From Agarivorans aestuarii (GTDB taxonomy: Bacteria > Pseudomonadota > Gammaproteobacteria > Enterobacterales > Celerinatantimonadaceae): a DNA stretch of 64,000 nucleotides. Shown here in pieces: positions 1-8,400 of the stretch. Position numbers and translations under genes: made by a program. The stretch lies in the NCBI RefSeq assembly GCF_019670125.1, contig NZ_AP023033.1:2531001-2595000 (forward strand), read 5' to 3'. Every line of letters begins with the position of its first letter. Positions within the stretch are counted from its first letter, which is position 1. The notes beneath the pieces were generated by a model. That model ran no database searches. It saw only the letters and a program-made list of their open reading frames with translations, and was not told the origin of the DNA.

Positions 1-99
1 CCACACCGAACTTACCGCCAACACAATAGCAGCGGAAATAATGGTTAACTCACCACGCTTTAGCTCAGCCTTGAATAAACGCCAAATTAAACTCTTCAT
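1..99 (-). CDS. ABC transporter permease, YbbP/FtsX type (N-terminus only)
   Basis: Only the first 33 codons are inside the window; the gene continues past position 1. Translation from the ATG at 99-97 begins MKSLIWRLFKAELKRGEL and runs into a hydrophobic stretch (TIISAAIVLAVSSVW), the usual cytoplasmic start and first membrane segment of the YbbP permease. An AAGGAG ribosome site precedes the ATG. It starts 10 bases after the ybbA stop on the same strand, so the two form an operon coding for ATPase and permease of a MacB-like exporter. The YbbP identity rests on this context and a short match. Confidence 0.75.
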   Translation of the reverse strand, partial: MKSLIWRLFKAELKRGELTIISAAIVLAVSSVW

Positions 100-109
100 C
101 CTTGGCTCC

Positions 110-808
110 TTAAGACTGAATGATGCGACCAGCTTGCAATGTAATTTGCCTTAAACAGCGCGCGGCCAATTTTTGTTCATGAGTCACCAATACCAAGGTT
201 GTGCCCGATTGTTGGTTAAGTTCAAATAATAAATCTTCAATAATTTGGCCGTTGTTGTTGTCGAGGTTTGCCGATGGTTCATCAGCAAACAGCACCTTAG
301 GCTGACAGATAAATGCTCGGGCTATAGCTACACGCTGTTGCTCGCCGCCTGAGAGTTGATTTGGATAGTGGTTGTGTCGCTCGGCTAAACCAACTTTAGC
401 TAGCCATTCTTCAGCCAGTTCCTTAGCGTTGGGCAAACCTTTGAGTTCGGCGGGTAACATGACATTTTCTAAAGCACTTAAGGCGGGTACAAGTAAAAAC
501 TGTTGAAAAATAAAACCTACATTATCTCGTCGTAAACTCGCACGCTGTTCTTCGTCTAGCTCTGCGAGGTTCTTCGAGCAAAGCTCCACGCTGCCCTCAC
601 TGGCGCTATCTAAGCCCGCGAGAATACTTAACAAAGTGGTTTTGCCTGAACCAGAAGCTCCCACTATCGCCAAGGATTCACCCTCTTGCACACTTAGGTG
701 AATATCATTCAGCAAATCCAAATGTCCACCGGGAGTGACAACATGATGATTGAGTCCGAGGGCGTTTATGATTATGTTAGTCGCTGAATCTGAAATGGCT
801 GTTGGCAT
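110..808 (-). CDS. ybbA: ABC transporter ATP-binding protein YbbA
   Basis: Cytoplasmic ATPase of the YbbA-YbbP complex, related to LolD/MacB ATPases; the substrate is not firmly known. The sequence shows Walker A GASGSGKTT, the signature LSGGEQQRVAIARAF, Walker B VLFADEP followed by SANLD, and the switch histidine in VLVTHEQ. I chose the ATG at 808 (MPTAISDSATN), giving 232 residues. A TTG start at 823 is also open but would leave only two bases before tesA. The gene is divergent from tesA with about 17 bases between starts, an arrangement also found in E. coli, and is followed by the permease gene 10 bases later. Confidence 0.9.
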   Translation of the reverse strand: MPTAISDSATNIIINALGLNHHVVTPGGHLDLLNDIHLSVQEGESLAIVGASGSGKTTLLSILAGLDSASEGSVELCSKNLAELDEEQRASLRRDNVGFIFQQFLLVPALSALENVMLPAELKGLPNAKELAEEWLAKVGLAERHNHYPNQLSGGEQQRVAIARAFICQPKVLFADEPSANLDNNNGQIIEDLLFELNQQSGTTLVLVTHEQKLAARCLRQITLQAGRIIQS

Positions 809-825
809 AAAGTAGGTGCTCAAAA

Positions 826-1470
826 ATGATGGTTAGACACAAAAATAAAGTTTTAACGCTATTTACACTATCTGTTTTACTCTTTTTTACATTGAGTTCA
901 AAGGCTTTTGCTAATACCAAATCTATTCTCATTCTTGGAGATAGCCTAAGTGCCGGCTATGGCATGCCAATCGAACAAGCTTGGGTTTCTTTAACCCAGC
1001 AATACTACAACGAAACCGAACAGGCTATCGATCTCATTAATGCCAGTATAAGTGGTGAAACAACAGCCGGAGGTTTAAGGCGATTACCTTTGTTGATTCA
1101 AGAACATAAGATTGACTGGCTATTGATTGAGCTAGGCGGTAACGACGGCTTACAAGGCCACCCTACTTCCAATATCGAGAATAATCTAAATGCGATTATT
1201 GCCTTGGCTAAACAAAGCGACATTAAAATCGCCTTAATGCAAATTCGCATTCCACCGAATTACGGAAAACGCTACCGCCAAGCTTTTGAAGGTTTATACC
1301 CCAAAATTGCTGAACAACAACAAGTTAGCTATTTACCCTTCTTTATAGAAGACATAGCGACCAATTCATCATTAATGCAAAACGATGGAATACATCCAAA
1401 CCAACAGGCACAGCCGCTTATTAGTCAGAAAATGAGAGAACAACTAAAAGAATTGATTAAGGCAGGCTAA
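826..1470 (+). CDS. tesA: Acyl-CoA thioesterase I / lysophospholipase L1 (SGNH hydrolase)
   Basis: Periplasmic multifunctional esterase (TesA/ApeA/PldC) that hydrolyses acyl-CoA, lysophospholipid and aryl esters. The N-terminus is a signal peptide (KNKVLTLFTLSVLLFF, probable cleavage after SKAFA). SGNH blocks are present in order: GDSLSAGYG with the nucleophile Ser, the Gly block before TTAGG, GGNDGL, and the C-terminal DGIHPN with catalytic Asp and His. Length of 214 residues fits the family. Two ATG codons are adjacent (826 and 829) and either could be used. Its 3' end overlaps the convergent zapC by three bases. Divergence from ybbA matches E. coli order. Confidence 0.95.
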   Translation: MMVRHKNKVLTLFTLSVLLFFTLSSKAFANTKSILILGDSLSAGYGMPIEQAWVSLTQQYYNETEQAIDLINASISGETTAGGLRRLPLLIQEHKIDWLLIELGGNDGLQGHPTSNIENNLNAIIALAKQSDIKIALMQIRIPPNYGKRYRQAFEGLYPKIAEQQQVSYLPFFIEDIATNSSLMQNDGIHPNQQAQPLISQKMREQLKELIKAG

Positions 1471-2018
1471 CCGGTTTGAGCAAAGCCATTAGAGTTGTGT
1501 AGCAGCTGTGATAGCGGAATTACCCTATCTTGCATCACTTTAATGGCTTCAAATTGACTAAGAGACTTGCGCTCATCTAGCTTCAGGCCACCTTCAATCG
1601 CCATCAAGGTATAGGTCTGTTCGCTCATCTCAACAATGACACAACGCGCTTGACCACTTTCGGTTTGCAACACCGCCAGTTCGCCAATTTGTAACGGCGC
1701 TTGCTGTATACTAACTCTGGTATTAAAAAACCAACTTTGCGGCATTAAAGGCTTTAAAAACTGGGCAGAGGCAACAGCGTTTAAACAAATCTGCACCTTA
1801 ATAGGATCGGACCAATTAAAGGGCTCTAGCTGCTCGAGGAATTGATAATAGAGCTGAGTGTGCTCGGTAGTGAACGGGCCGTCTTCTTGAGCATGTTGAA
1901 CACAACGCTTTTTACATAACTTAGACACAAACAACATATTCTCGCCTAACTCCAGAGTCATTACTTCCTTGTTAGTATCAAATACCCAGTGCCATTGTTT
2001 ATTAGGTTGAATTAACAT
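1467..2018 (-). CDS. zapC: Cell division protein ZapC
   Basis: ZapC binds FtsZ and promotes bundling of FtsZ filaments at the Z ring in gammaproteobacteria. The 183-residue product begins MLIQPNKQWHWVFD and contains the LELGENMLFVSKL region and the SWFFNTRVSIQQAPLQ block typical of ZapC; there is no signal or membrane segment. It sits directly downstream of pyrD on the same strand, the same order as in E. coli (pyrD-zapC), which supports the call. Its stop codon overlaps the tesA stop codon on the opposite strand. No strong ribosome site is visible before the ATG. Confidence 0.9.
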   Translation of the reverse strand: MLIQPNKQWHWVFDTNKEVMTLELGENMLFVSKLCKKRCVQHAQEDGPFTTEHTQLYYQFLEQLEPFNWSDPIKVQICLNAVASAQFLKPLMPQSWFFNTRVSIQQAPLQIGELAVLQTESGQARCVIVEMSEQTYTLMAIEGGLKLDERKSLSQFEAIKVMQDRVIPLSQLLHNSNGFAQTG

Positions 2019-2108
2019 TGCTGAAAAGAAAAACTGTCCATGTTGAGCTCACTTATTAAACAAATGTACTACGAGAACTCAACAAAGACAAATATATTTA
2101 ATTAAATA

Positions 2109-3119
2109 TTAAATAGCCTTGGCTATTTGCTTAATTAATTCTGGGCCTTTATAAATAAAACCACTATATATTTGAACCAATTTAGCTCCGGCATCCATCT
2201 TTTCTTTTGCAGCCATAGCTGAATCAATTCCGCCTACCCCTATAATTGGGATCTCTGATTTTAAATAATGATCTAGTTTTCGAATAACTTCTGTAGACTT
2301 CAACTGCAGCGGACGGCCACTTAAACCACCGGATTCACTGGCATGGTTCATCCCTTCTACCATTGAACGCTCTAGCGTTGTGTTGGTAGCAATTACACCA
2401 TCAAGCTTATATTTTAATAAAGAGTCACTAATTTGTTCTATTTCAGATTCAGATAAATCTGGTGCTATTTTGATCAATAAAGGAACATGTTTATTATATT
2501 GCTGAGAAAGTTGATCTTTACGCTCAGTTAGATCCTTTAACAGATCTTCCAAAGCTTCTCCATATTGAAGAGATCTTAAGCCTGGAGTGTTTGGGCTAGA
2601 AATATTAACCGCAATATAAGAAGCATGTGGAAACGCTTTATTCATGCCTATTAAATAATCATCTTTACCCTTTTCAACCGGAGTATCAAAGTTTTTACCA
2701 ATGTTGATCCCAAGGATCCCTTTGTATTGGCTTTGCTCAACATTATTAATTAGATTATCGATCCCTAAGTTATTAAAACCCATGCGGTTAATAATACCTT
2801 CGGCATCTAATACTCGGAAAATTCTTGGCTTGTCATTACCCGACTGCGGGCGCGGTGTTACGGTACCTACCTCTACAAAGCCAAAGCCCATTGCGTCAAA
2901 GGCTTGAATACACTCACCATTTTTATCCAACCCTGCCGCTAAACCAACTGGATTAGGGAAAGTTAAGCCCATCAACTCTACCGGGTTAGGCGCGATATTC
3001 TGGCGGTAAACACGATCTAATAAGGTTCCACCAGTGCGTTTGAACATCTCAATAGTAAGATCGTGTGCGCGTTCTGGATCAAGTTGAAAGATAAGTTTTC
3101 GAGCAAGTGGGTAATACAT
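2109..3119 (-). CDS. pyrD: Dihydroorotate dehydrogenase (quinone), class 2
   Basis: Membrane-associated flavoenzyme that oxidises dihydroorotate to orotate with ubiquinone, the fourth step of UMP synthesis. The N-terminal helix [20 protein letters not shown] is the membrane-anchoring extension of class 2 enzymes. FMN and substrate blocks are visible: [34 protein letters not shown], the catalytic Ser region [12 protein letters not shown], and the late IIGVGGIDS and [11 protein letters not shown]. The 336-residue length matches the family. zapC lies downstream on the same strand. pyrC is also in the window, 20 kb away. Confidence 0.97.
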   Translation of the reverse strand: MYYPLARKLIFQLDPERAHDLTIEMFKRTGGTLLDRVYRQNIAPNPVELMGLTFPNPVGLAAGLDKNGECIQAFDAMGFGFVEVGTVTPRPQSGNDKPRIFRVLDAEGIINRMGFNNLGIDNLINNVEQSQYKGILGINIGKNFDTPVEKGKDDYLIGMNKAFPHASYIAVNISSPNTPGLRSLQYGEALEDLLKDLTERKDQLSQQYNKHVPLLIKIAPDLSESEIEQISDSLLKYKLDGVIATNTTLERSMVEGMNHASESGGLSGRPLQLKSTEVIRKLDHYLKSEIPIIGVGGIDSAMAAKEKMDAGAKLVQIYSGFIYKGPELIKQIAKAI

Positions 3120-3128
3120 TTGAACTCC

Positions 3129-3179
3129 TAGTATAAGACCCCCGAAGATGCAGGGCTTCGGGGGCAGTATTTTATACTA
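3129..3179 (-). terminator. Hairpin downstream of the NAD-GDH gene
   Basis: A perfect 9-bp stem (CCCCCGAAG / CTTCGGGGG, 3139-3147 and 3156-3164) is extended outside by TAGTATAA/TTATACTA. It sits between the NAD-GDH stop and the pyrD start. The T-run on the minus strand is weak (TCTTATA), so it may be a partial terminator or a processing hairpin. Confidence 0.6.
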
Positions 3180-6100
3180 ATTTACGGAGCAGTTTAAATT
3201 TAATAGGTTCAATTCCCTCAATAAAACCGAAAATTTTGCAAACTCGTGGGTATTTCCGGTCTTAAAGTCAGCTAACATGTGATTCCAGCGGTCTAACAAA
3301 GGCTCGTGGGCTGCTAACCAATCATCTAAGGGATCATTGCTTTCCATTTTACTGGCCCATTTCAAGGCACTTACCGTTAACTGACGCTGTTGCCAATCAA
3401 GATCCTCTCTAAAAGAAGATCTAGCTAGTGCCTGCCAATGATTATCAACACTTTGCAGATTGATCTGATCTAAGAACCAGTGCAAGCCAACCTTAGTACC
3501 TAAGTTAAAGTACAACTTAGCCACCGATACAATGTCTTGTTCGGCTTGCTCAGCCACTTCTGTTAAGTCTAATACCGAGTACAGCGAGTTCATTTTAGCC
3601 ATTGCACAAGCAATGTCGGCCGGTACTTGTTGTTCTTGTAAGAGCTTTGACTCATCGTTAACCAACTTAACTTCTTCGGCAGCCAACACATCCATAAGGT
3701 TTTTTTGTAGCTGCAGATAACTTGGCTGGTAACGCTCGATTTGTTGAGCAATGCCCAATGAGCGGTCACGCAAGGTTAAGAAGCGGCGTGTAGCACGGCG
3801 AATAATCCGACGTAAATTGTCCATCATCTTCAATTGCAGCTGGGCGCTAATTTGATTATCCAAGCCCTCAATCTTGTCGAACAATTCCCACACCCCAAAT
3901 ACTTCGCAGGCAGTGACATAACAGTTACAAATTTCAGCAGGACTTGCGCCAGTTTCTTCAACTAATCGAGTTACAAAATTGAAGCCCACATCGTCCACCA
4001 CCTTGTTCGCTAAACGGGTAGCAACAATTTCTTGTTTAAGCGGATGCTGTTGCATCTCGGCCACATAGCGTTCTTGTAACAATAACGGGAAGGAGGTGAT
4101 TAAGGTTTGGCTCAAATAGGGGTCTTCGGTTACTTCTTCAACGTTAAACCACTCTTTGAGTACCATTTTCCCATAGGCAACAAGCACCGCCAGTTCAGGA
4201 CGAGTTAAACCTTGGCCGTTGGATTGACGTTCGGTTAGTTCTTCGTCGCTAGGCAAAAACTCTAGGTTTCTATCAAGCAGATTGTCGCGCTCTAAGGCAT
4301 GCATAAAGCGGATAACTTCTTTAACGGTAGCTGCGCCTAATTGCTCAGAAATACTAATAGACTGGCCCTGACGATAAGCGTTATCTAATACAATCTCGCT
4401 GACGTTCTCGGTCATATCCACCAGTAGTTTGTTGCGTTGCTTCTCGGTTAAATCACCATTGCTGACTAAGCCATTTAGTAAGATTTTGATGTTAACTTCG
4501 TTATCTGAGCAATCTACGCCACCGACGTTATCTGTGAAATCGGTATTGATTCGACCACCGTTGGCTGCTATTTCAATCCGACCTAATTGCGTTATGCCTA
4601 AGTTACCGCCTTCACCAACAATTTTGGCGCCAAGCTGGTTGCCATTAATTCGAACGGCATCGTTAGCTCTATCTCCCACCTCTGAATCTGATTCTGAGGT
4701 GGCTTTTACATACGTGCCGATGCCGCCGTTCCAGAACAAATCCACAGAGGAGCACAAAATAAGCTTAATAAGTGCGTTGGGAGTAACGCTCTTTTCTTTG
4801 GTATTTAACAATTTTTGAATCTGCGGCGTAAGGCTAATCGACTTAGCACTGCGCAGGAAGATACCGCCTCCCTCACTAATTAAACTCTTGTCGTAATCAG
4901 TCCACGATGAACGTGGTAGTTCAAACAAGCGCTTACGTTCTTTGTAAGAGGAGGCTGAATCAGGAGTTGGGTCAATGATAATGTGCATGTGGTTAAATGC
5001 TGCCACTAGGCAGGTATGTTCGGATAACAACATACCATTACCAAATACATCGCCAGCCATGTCGCCCACAGCCACACAGCTGAAATCTGTGGTTTGGCAA
5101 TCGATTCCAATTTCGCGGAAGTGCCGCTTAACCGACTCCCATGCACCGCGAGCGGTAATGCCCATTCCTTTGTGGTCATAACCATTACTGCCACCAGAGG
5201 CAAAGGCATCACCCATCCAAAATTGATACTCTTCACTCAACTTGTTCGCAATATCGGAGAAGGTTGCCGTGCCTTTATCGGCAGCCACGACCAAATAAGG
5301 GTCGTCCTCATCGCGACGAACCACCTGAGTAGGTGGCACAATCCCACCTTTAACGTTGTTATCGGTAATGTCCAGTAAGCCGCGAATAAAGGTGCGATAG
5401 CATTCTTTACCTTCTGTTAACCAAGCATCTCTATCGCTTGGGCTTGGCAGGCGTTTACATACAAAACCGCCTTTTGCGCCAACTGGCACGATTACAGTAT
5501 TTTTAACTTGCTGGGCTTTTACCAAACCAAGCACTTCGGTTCTAAAATCTTCACGACGATCGGACCAACGCAAACCGCCACGCGCCACTTTACCACCACG
5601 CAGGTGCACCCCTTCTACCCGTGGAGAGTAAACAAAAATTTCGAACATTGGCACCGGTTGTGGCATCTCTGATATTGCACTCGGGTTCATTTTAAAAGAG
5701 ATATAATCTTTTACCTGCTTATCTTGGTTTAGCTGATAAAAGTTTGTGCGTAAAGTGGCCTTAATCATCTCTAGGTAGCGACGAATAATTCTATCGTCAT
5801 CGAGGTTTTCTACTGCGTCTAACAAAGAAATTAACTTAGCTTCAATTTTTTCTTCAGTTTTGTCTGAGCGTTTAAGGCTTGGGTTAAAACGACGTCGGAA
5901 CAGCTCTAATAACAGAACCGATATATCGGGGTAACAGGCAAAGGTTTCTTCAATGTAGCTTTGACTAAAGTTACTACCAATTTGGCGCATGTATTTTGCG
6001 TAAGCACGCAGCAGTGCAACATCTCTGCCTGAAGCTTGAGCCGCCAATACTAAGCGGTTAAAGCCGTCATCTTCCAAATCGCCAGACCAGATTTGCGCTA

Positions 6101-8009
6101 ATGCTTGCTGGAAGTTATCGCGGTTCTTTTCAATATCTAATTCGGTGGATGCAACAAAGGTCATGGCAAAATCAAGCAACCAATAAACTTTGCCGTCACT
6201 GCTGGTTAAGCGATAAGGCGTTTCGCCAATCACTCTTAAACCCATGTTTTCCAACATAGGTAGTATGTCAGACAGGTGCAAAGGTTCATTTAAGTGAAAC
6301 AGCTTTAACCGCACATGGTTGCTATCGATGTTTTCTTCTTGTGGTCGATAGAACAACATACCAAGCTGATTTTCGTCACCGAGCTCTTCAAATTGGATAA
6401 TGTCAGCCACTGCCGATCCTGGTAATACATTCTCTTTGTAGGAGCGAGGGAAAGCAGTTTGATACTTATTACTAAGTTGAATTGCACGCTCTTCACCAAA
6501 ATTTGAAATCAATGAGTCAACTAAACGATCTTCCCAAGTTCTTGCGGCTTCAATAAGGTTGGTTTGTAAGTCGCTCAAATCAAACTCCTGATCGTTATTT
6601 TCTACCCGCACTAAATAATGAGTACGCGCCATTTGCCCTTCAGTGAAATAGGTGGAAAACTCAACCTCTTCTTTCGATTTGAAGTGGTCTTTAAGTATTT
6701 GCTGGCTATGGATCCTTAGCGCAGTGTTGTAACGCTCTTTAGTGGTATAGACCAAGCAGGAATAAAAACGGCCATAAATGTCTTTACGCACAAACAGCTT
6801 CACTAAATCACGTTCTTGAATTTGCTCTACACCCAAACCGATATGTAATAATTCGTCTTCGGTGGCTTGAATAAGCTCATCTCGCGGATAGGTTTCCATT
6901 ATGTTTAACAAAGACTTATAGGCATGAGAGCCAGCCGGTAAGTCTGAGTTAACCATTATTTTCGCCAATTTTTGGTTGATTAATGGGATCTCTAAGGCGC
7001 TGCGGTTATAGATAGACGATGCATACAAACCAATAAAGCGATGCTCACCAACGACCTCACCTTTACTATCAAAAATCTTAACGCCAACATGGTCAATATA
7101 AGCTGGGCGATGAACTCGTGATTTGTGGTTACTCTTGTTTAGAACCAGTGGCACATTGTTGGTGGCTAAGTCTCTACCAGCACTGGTATAGCTGGATAAG
7201 GATACCACTTGGCTTGTTACATACTCACGGTAAAGGCCTAAGCTACCAGTTTCATCCGGTATTAGCTGTAAATCACCTTTTAGCTGTTTAAGCGAGTAAT
7301 GCCGGTACCCCATCAGGGTAAAGTTGTTGTCTGACATCCAAGATAAAAACGCGGTGCTTTGCGCTAAACATTGATCATCTTTTACGCCTTTGCTTGTCGC
7401 TAGCTCATCAGCTACCGATTTAAGCTTTTCTAGCATTAGCTGCCAGTCATTCACTACTACGTTAACTTCATCTAGAACAGTATTTAATTCTTTATTAAGA
7501 CGACGCAAAGCCTTTTCATCGCTTTGACGATCAATCTCAATCATGAATACAGTTTGGTTACCCAGTTGAGCATGTTCTACATCTTGAACCGCGATAACCT
7601 TATTGTTGCTATCTCGCTCTAGGCGCATTGGCTGATGTATTAGCAAATGGGTGTTTATGCCGCTACGCCCTAAGGCCATGCGGGTAGAATCAACCAAGAA
7701 AGGAGAGTCTGGAACCACGATTTCAATAATAGTGTGGCTAGATTGCCAACCATGGCGGCTCAGTTCGGGGTTATAAACCTTAATGTGGCGTTCGCAGGTT
7801 GAAGTATGATTAAGGGCATTCCAAAGCCCTACTCCTACTCCATATAAATCACTGTCGCTGCGATTGGCTAAATCGTCACTGCCCATGCCTGAAAACAGTC
7901 GAGAGAGAAATTCTTCGGCCAAGGGAGCAGCCGTTTTATCCAGTTTTTGATTGACGATTTGATAGACTTTTTTAAGCAGTACGGAGGCATGTTGCTGCGC
8001 TCTTGTCAT
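3177..8009 (-). CDS. gdhB: NAD-specific glutamate dehydrogenase, large (180-kDa) type
   Basis: Cytoplasmic NAD-dependent glutamate dehydrogenase of the very large bacterial class, converting glutamate to 2-oxoglutarate and ammonia, mainly for amino-acid catabolism. The 1610-residue product has a long N-terminal regulatory half with ACT-like segments (for example HTIIEIVVPDSPFLVDS). The catalytic core near residues 780-1150 includes LRGGKVARGGLRWSDR, then VPVGAKGGFVCKR with the substrate-binding Lys, then GDMAGDVFGNGML and the dinucleotide region IVGEGGNLGITQLGR. A helical C-terminal domain follows. Size and motif order are diagnostic. It lies between the DUF2835 gene and pyrD, all on the minus strand, with about 160 bases upstream for its own promoter. 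Confidence 0.95.
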   Translation of the reverse strand: MTRAQQHASVLLKKVYQIVNQKLDKTAAPLAEEFLSRLFSGMGSDDLANRSDSDLYGVGVGLWNALNHTSTCERHIKVYNPELSRHGWQSSHTIIEIVVPDSPFLVDSTRMALGRSGINTHLLIHQPMRLERDSNNKVIAVQDVEHAQLGNQTVFMIEIDRQSDEKALRRLNKELNTVLDEVNVVVNDWQLMLEKLKSVADELATSKGVKDDQCLAQSTAFLSWMSDNNFTLMGYRHYSLKQLKGDLQLIPDETGSLGLYREYVTSQVVSLSSYTSAGRDLATNNVPLVLNKSNHKSRVHRPAYIDHVGVKIFDSKGEVVGEHRFIGLYASSIYNRSALEIPLINQKLAKIMVNSDLPAGSHAYKSLLNIMETYPRDELIQATEDELLHIGLGVEQIQERDLVKLFVRKDIYGRFYSCLVYTTKERYNTALRIHSQQILKDHFKSKEEVEFSTYFTEGQMARTHYLVRVENNDQEFDLSDLQTNLIEAARTWEDRLVDSLISNFGEERAIQLSNKYQTAFPRSYKENVLPGSAVADIIQFEELGDENQLGMLFYRPQEENIDSNHVRLKLFHLNEPLHLSDILPMLENMGLRVIGETPYRLTSSDGKVYWLLDFAMTFVASTELDIEKNRDNFQQALAQIWSGDLEDDGFNRLVLAAQASGRDVALLRAYAKYMRQIGSNFSQSYIEETFACYPDISVLLLELFRRRFNPSLKRSDKTEEKIEAKLISLLDAVENLDDDRIIRRYLEMIKATLRTNFYQLNQDKQVKDYISFKMNPSAISEMPQPVPMFEIFVYSPRVEGVHLRGGKVARGGLRWSDRREDFRTEVLGLVKAQQVKNTVIVPVGAKGGFVCKRLPSPSDRDAWLTEGKECYRTFIRGLLDITDNNVKGGIVPPTQVVRRDEDDPYLVVAADKGTATFSDIANKLSEEYQFWMGDAFASGGSNGYDHKGMGITARGAWESVKRHFREIGIDCQTTDFSCVAVGDMAGDVFGNGMLLSEHTCLVAAFNHMHIIIDPTPDSASSYKERKRLFELPRSSWTDYDKSLISEGGGIFLRSAKSISLTPQIQKLLNTKEKSVTPNALIKLILCSSVDLFWNGGIGTYVKATSESDSEVGDRANDAVRINGNQLGAKIVGEGGNLGITQLGRIEIAANGGRINTDFTDNVGGVDCSDNEVNIKILLNGLVSNGDLTEKQRNKLLVDMTENVSEIVLDNAYRQGQSISISEQLGAATVKEVIRFMHALERDNLLDRNLEFLPSDEELTERQSNGQGLTRPELAVLVAYGKMVLKEWFNVEEVTEDPYLSQTLITSFPLLLQERYVAEMQQHPLKQEIVATRLANKVVDDVGFNFVTRLVEETGASPAEICNCYVTACEVFGVWELFDKIEGLDNQISAQLQLKMMDNLRRIIRRATRRFLTLRDRSLGIAQQIERYQPSYLQLQKNLMDVLAAEEVKLVNDESKLLQEQQVPADIACAMAKMNSLYSVLDLTEVAEQAEQDIVSVAKLYFNLGTKVGLHWFLDQINLQSVDNHWQALARSSFREDLDWQQRQLTVSALKWASKMESNDPLDDWLAAHEPLLDRWNHMLADFKTGNTHEFAKFSVLLRELNLLNLNCSVN

Positions 8010-8168
8010 AACGCATTCCTTATCCTAGTAGAGTAATATTATTATTGTGTAAAACAATGGCTTATTGTTTATTTCAGTGTAGTTGGCTTTACAAAATAAT
8101 CGACAAAACAACCACTTTCACCTTACAAACAATTAAACCACGTTTTTACATATTTACAACATAGATGA

Positions 8169-8387
8169 CTAGACTTTTTGAAGTGACAGGAACTTATTAT
8201 TGCTATCAGTAGACAGGACAAAACGACCACTTATTCCACTGCGGTCTAAAAAAGGTAAAAAGCGCAAAGCAGGGATCTGAATGCGCATGCCATTGCTGTC
8301 GGTAGCAATAATAGAGCGGGCCGTGCCTCGATAAACCCGCTCAAACTCTTGATAAGAAATGTGAATGTTAAAAAAGTACTGCTTCAT
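8169..8387 (-). CDS. DUF2835 family protein
   Basis: A 72-residue soluble protein beginning MKQYFFNIHISYQEFERVYRG, with the pattern IIATDSNGMRIQIPALRFLPF and ending in RFVLSTDSNNKFLSLQKV. This is the DUF2835 signature; the function is unknown. It begins 13 bases after the pepN stop on the same strand and is probably cotranscribed with pepN, an association I recall from other marine gammaproteobacteria. There is no signal peptide or transmembrane segment. Positive and hydrophobic beta-rich character suggests a small nucleic-acid or protein-binding fold, but that is a guess. Confidence 0.8.
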   Translation of the reverse strand: MKQYFFNIHISYQEFERVYRGTARSIIATDSNGMRIQIPALRFLPFLDRSGISGRFVLSTDSNNKFLSLQKV

Positions 8388-8400
8388 TGCTTAACTGTGC

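Noticed and set aside
2061-2080. TGTACTACG as another GntR-type site before zapC
   Set aside because: One mismatch from TGTANTACA and no functional link to uronate genes; consistent with chance.
4429-5378. Several open frames opposite the NAD-GDH gene
   Set aside because: They lie wholly inside a well-supported long gene and resemble no family.
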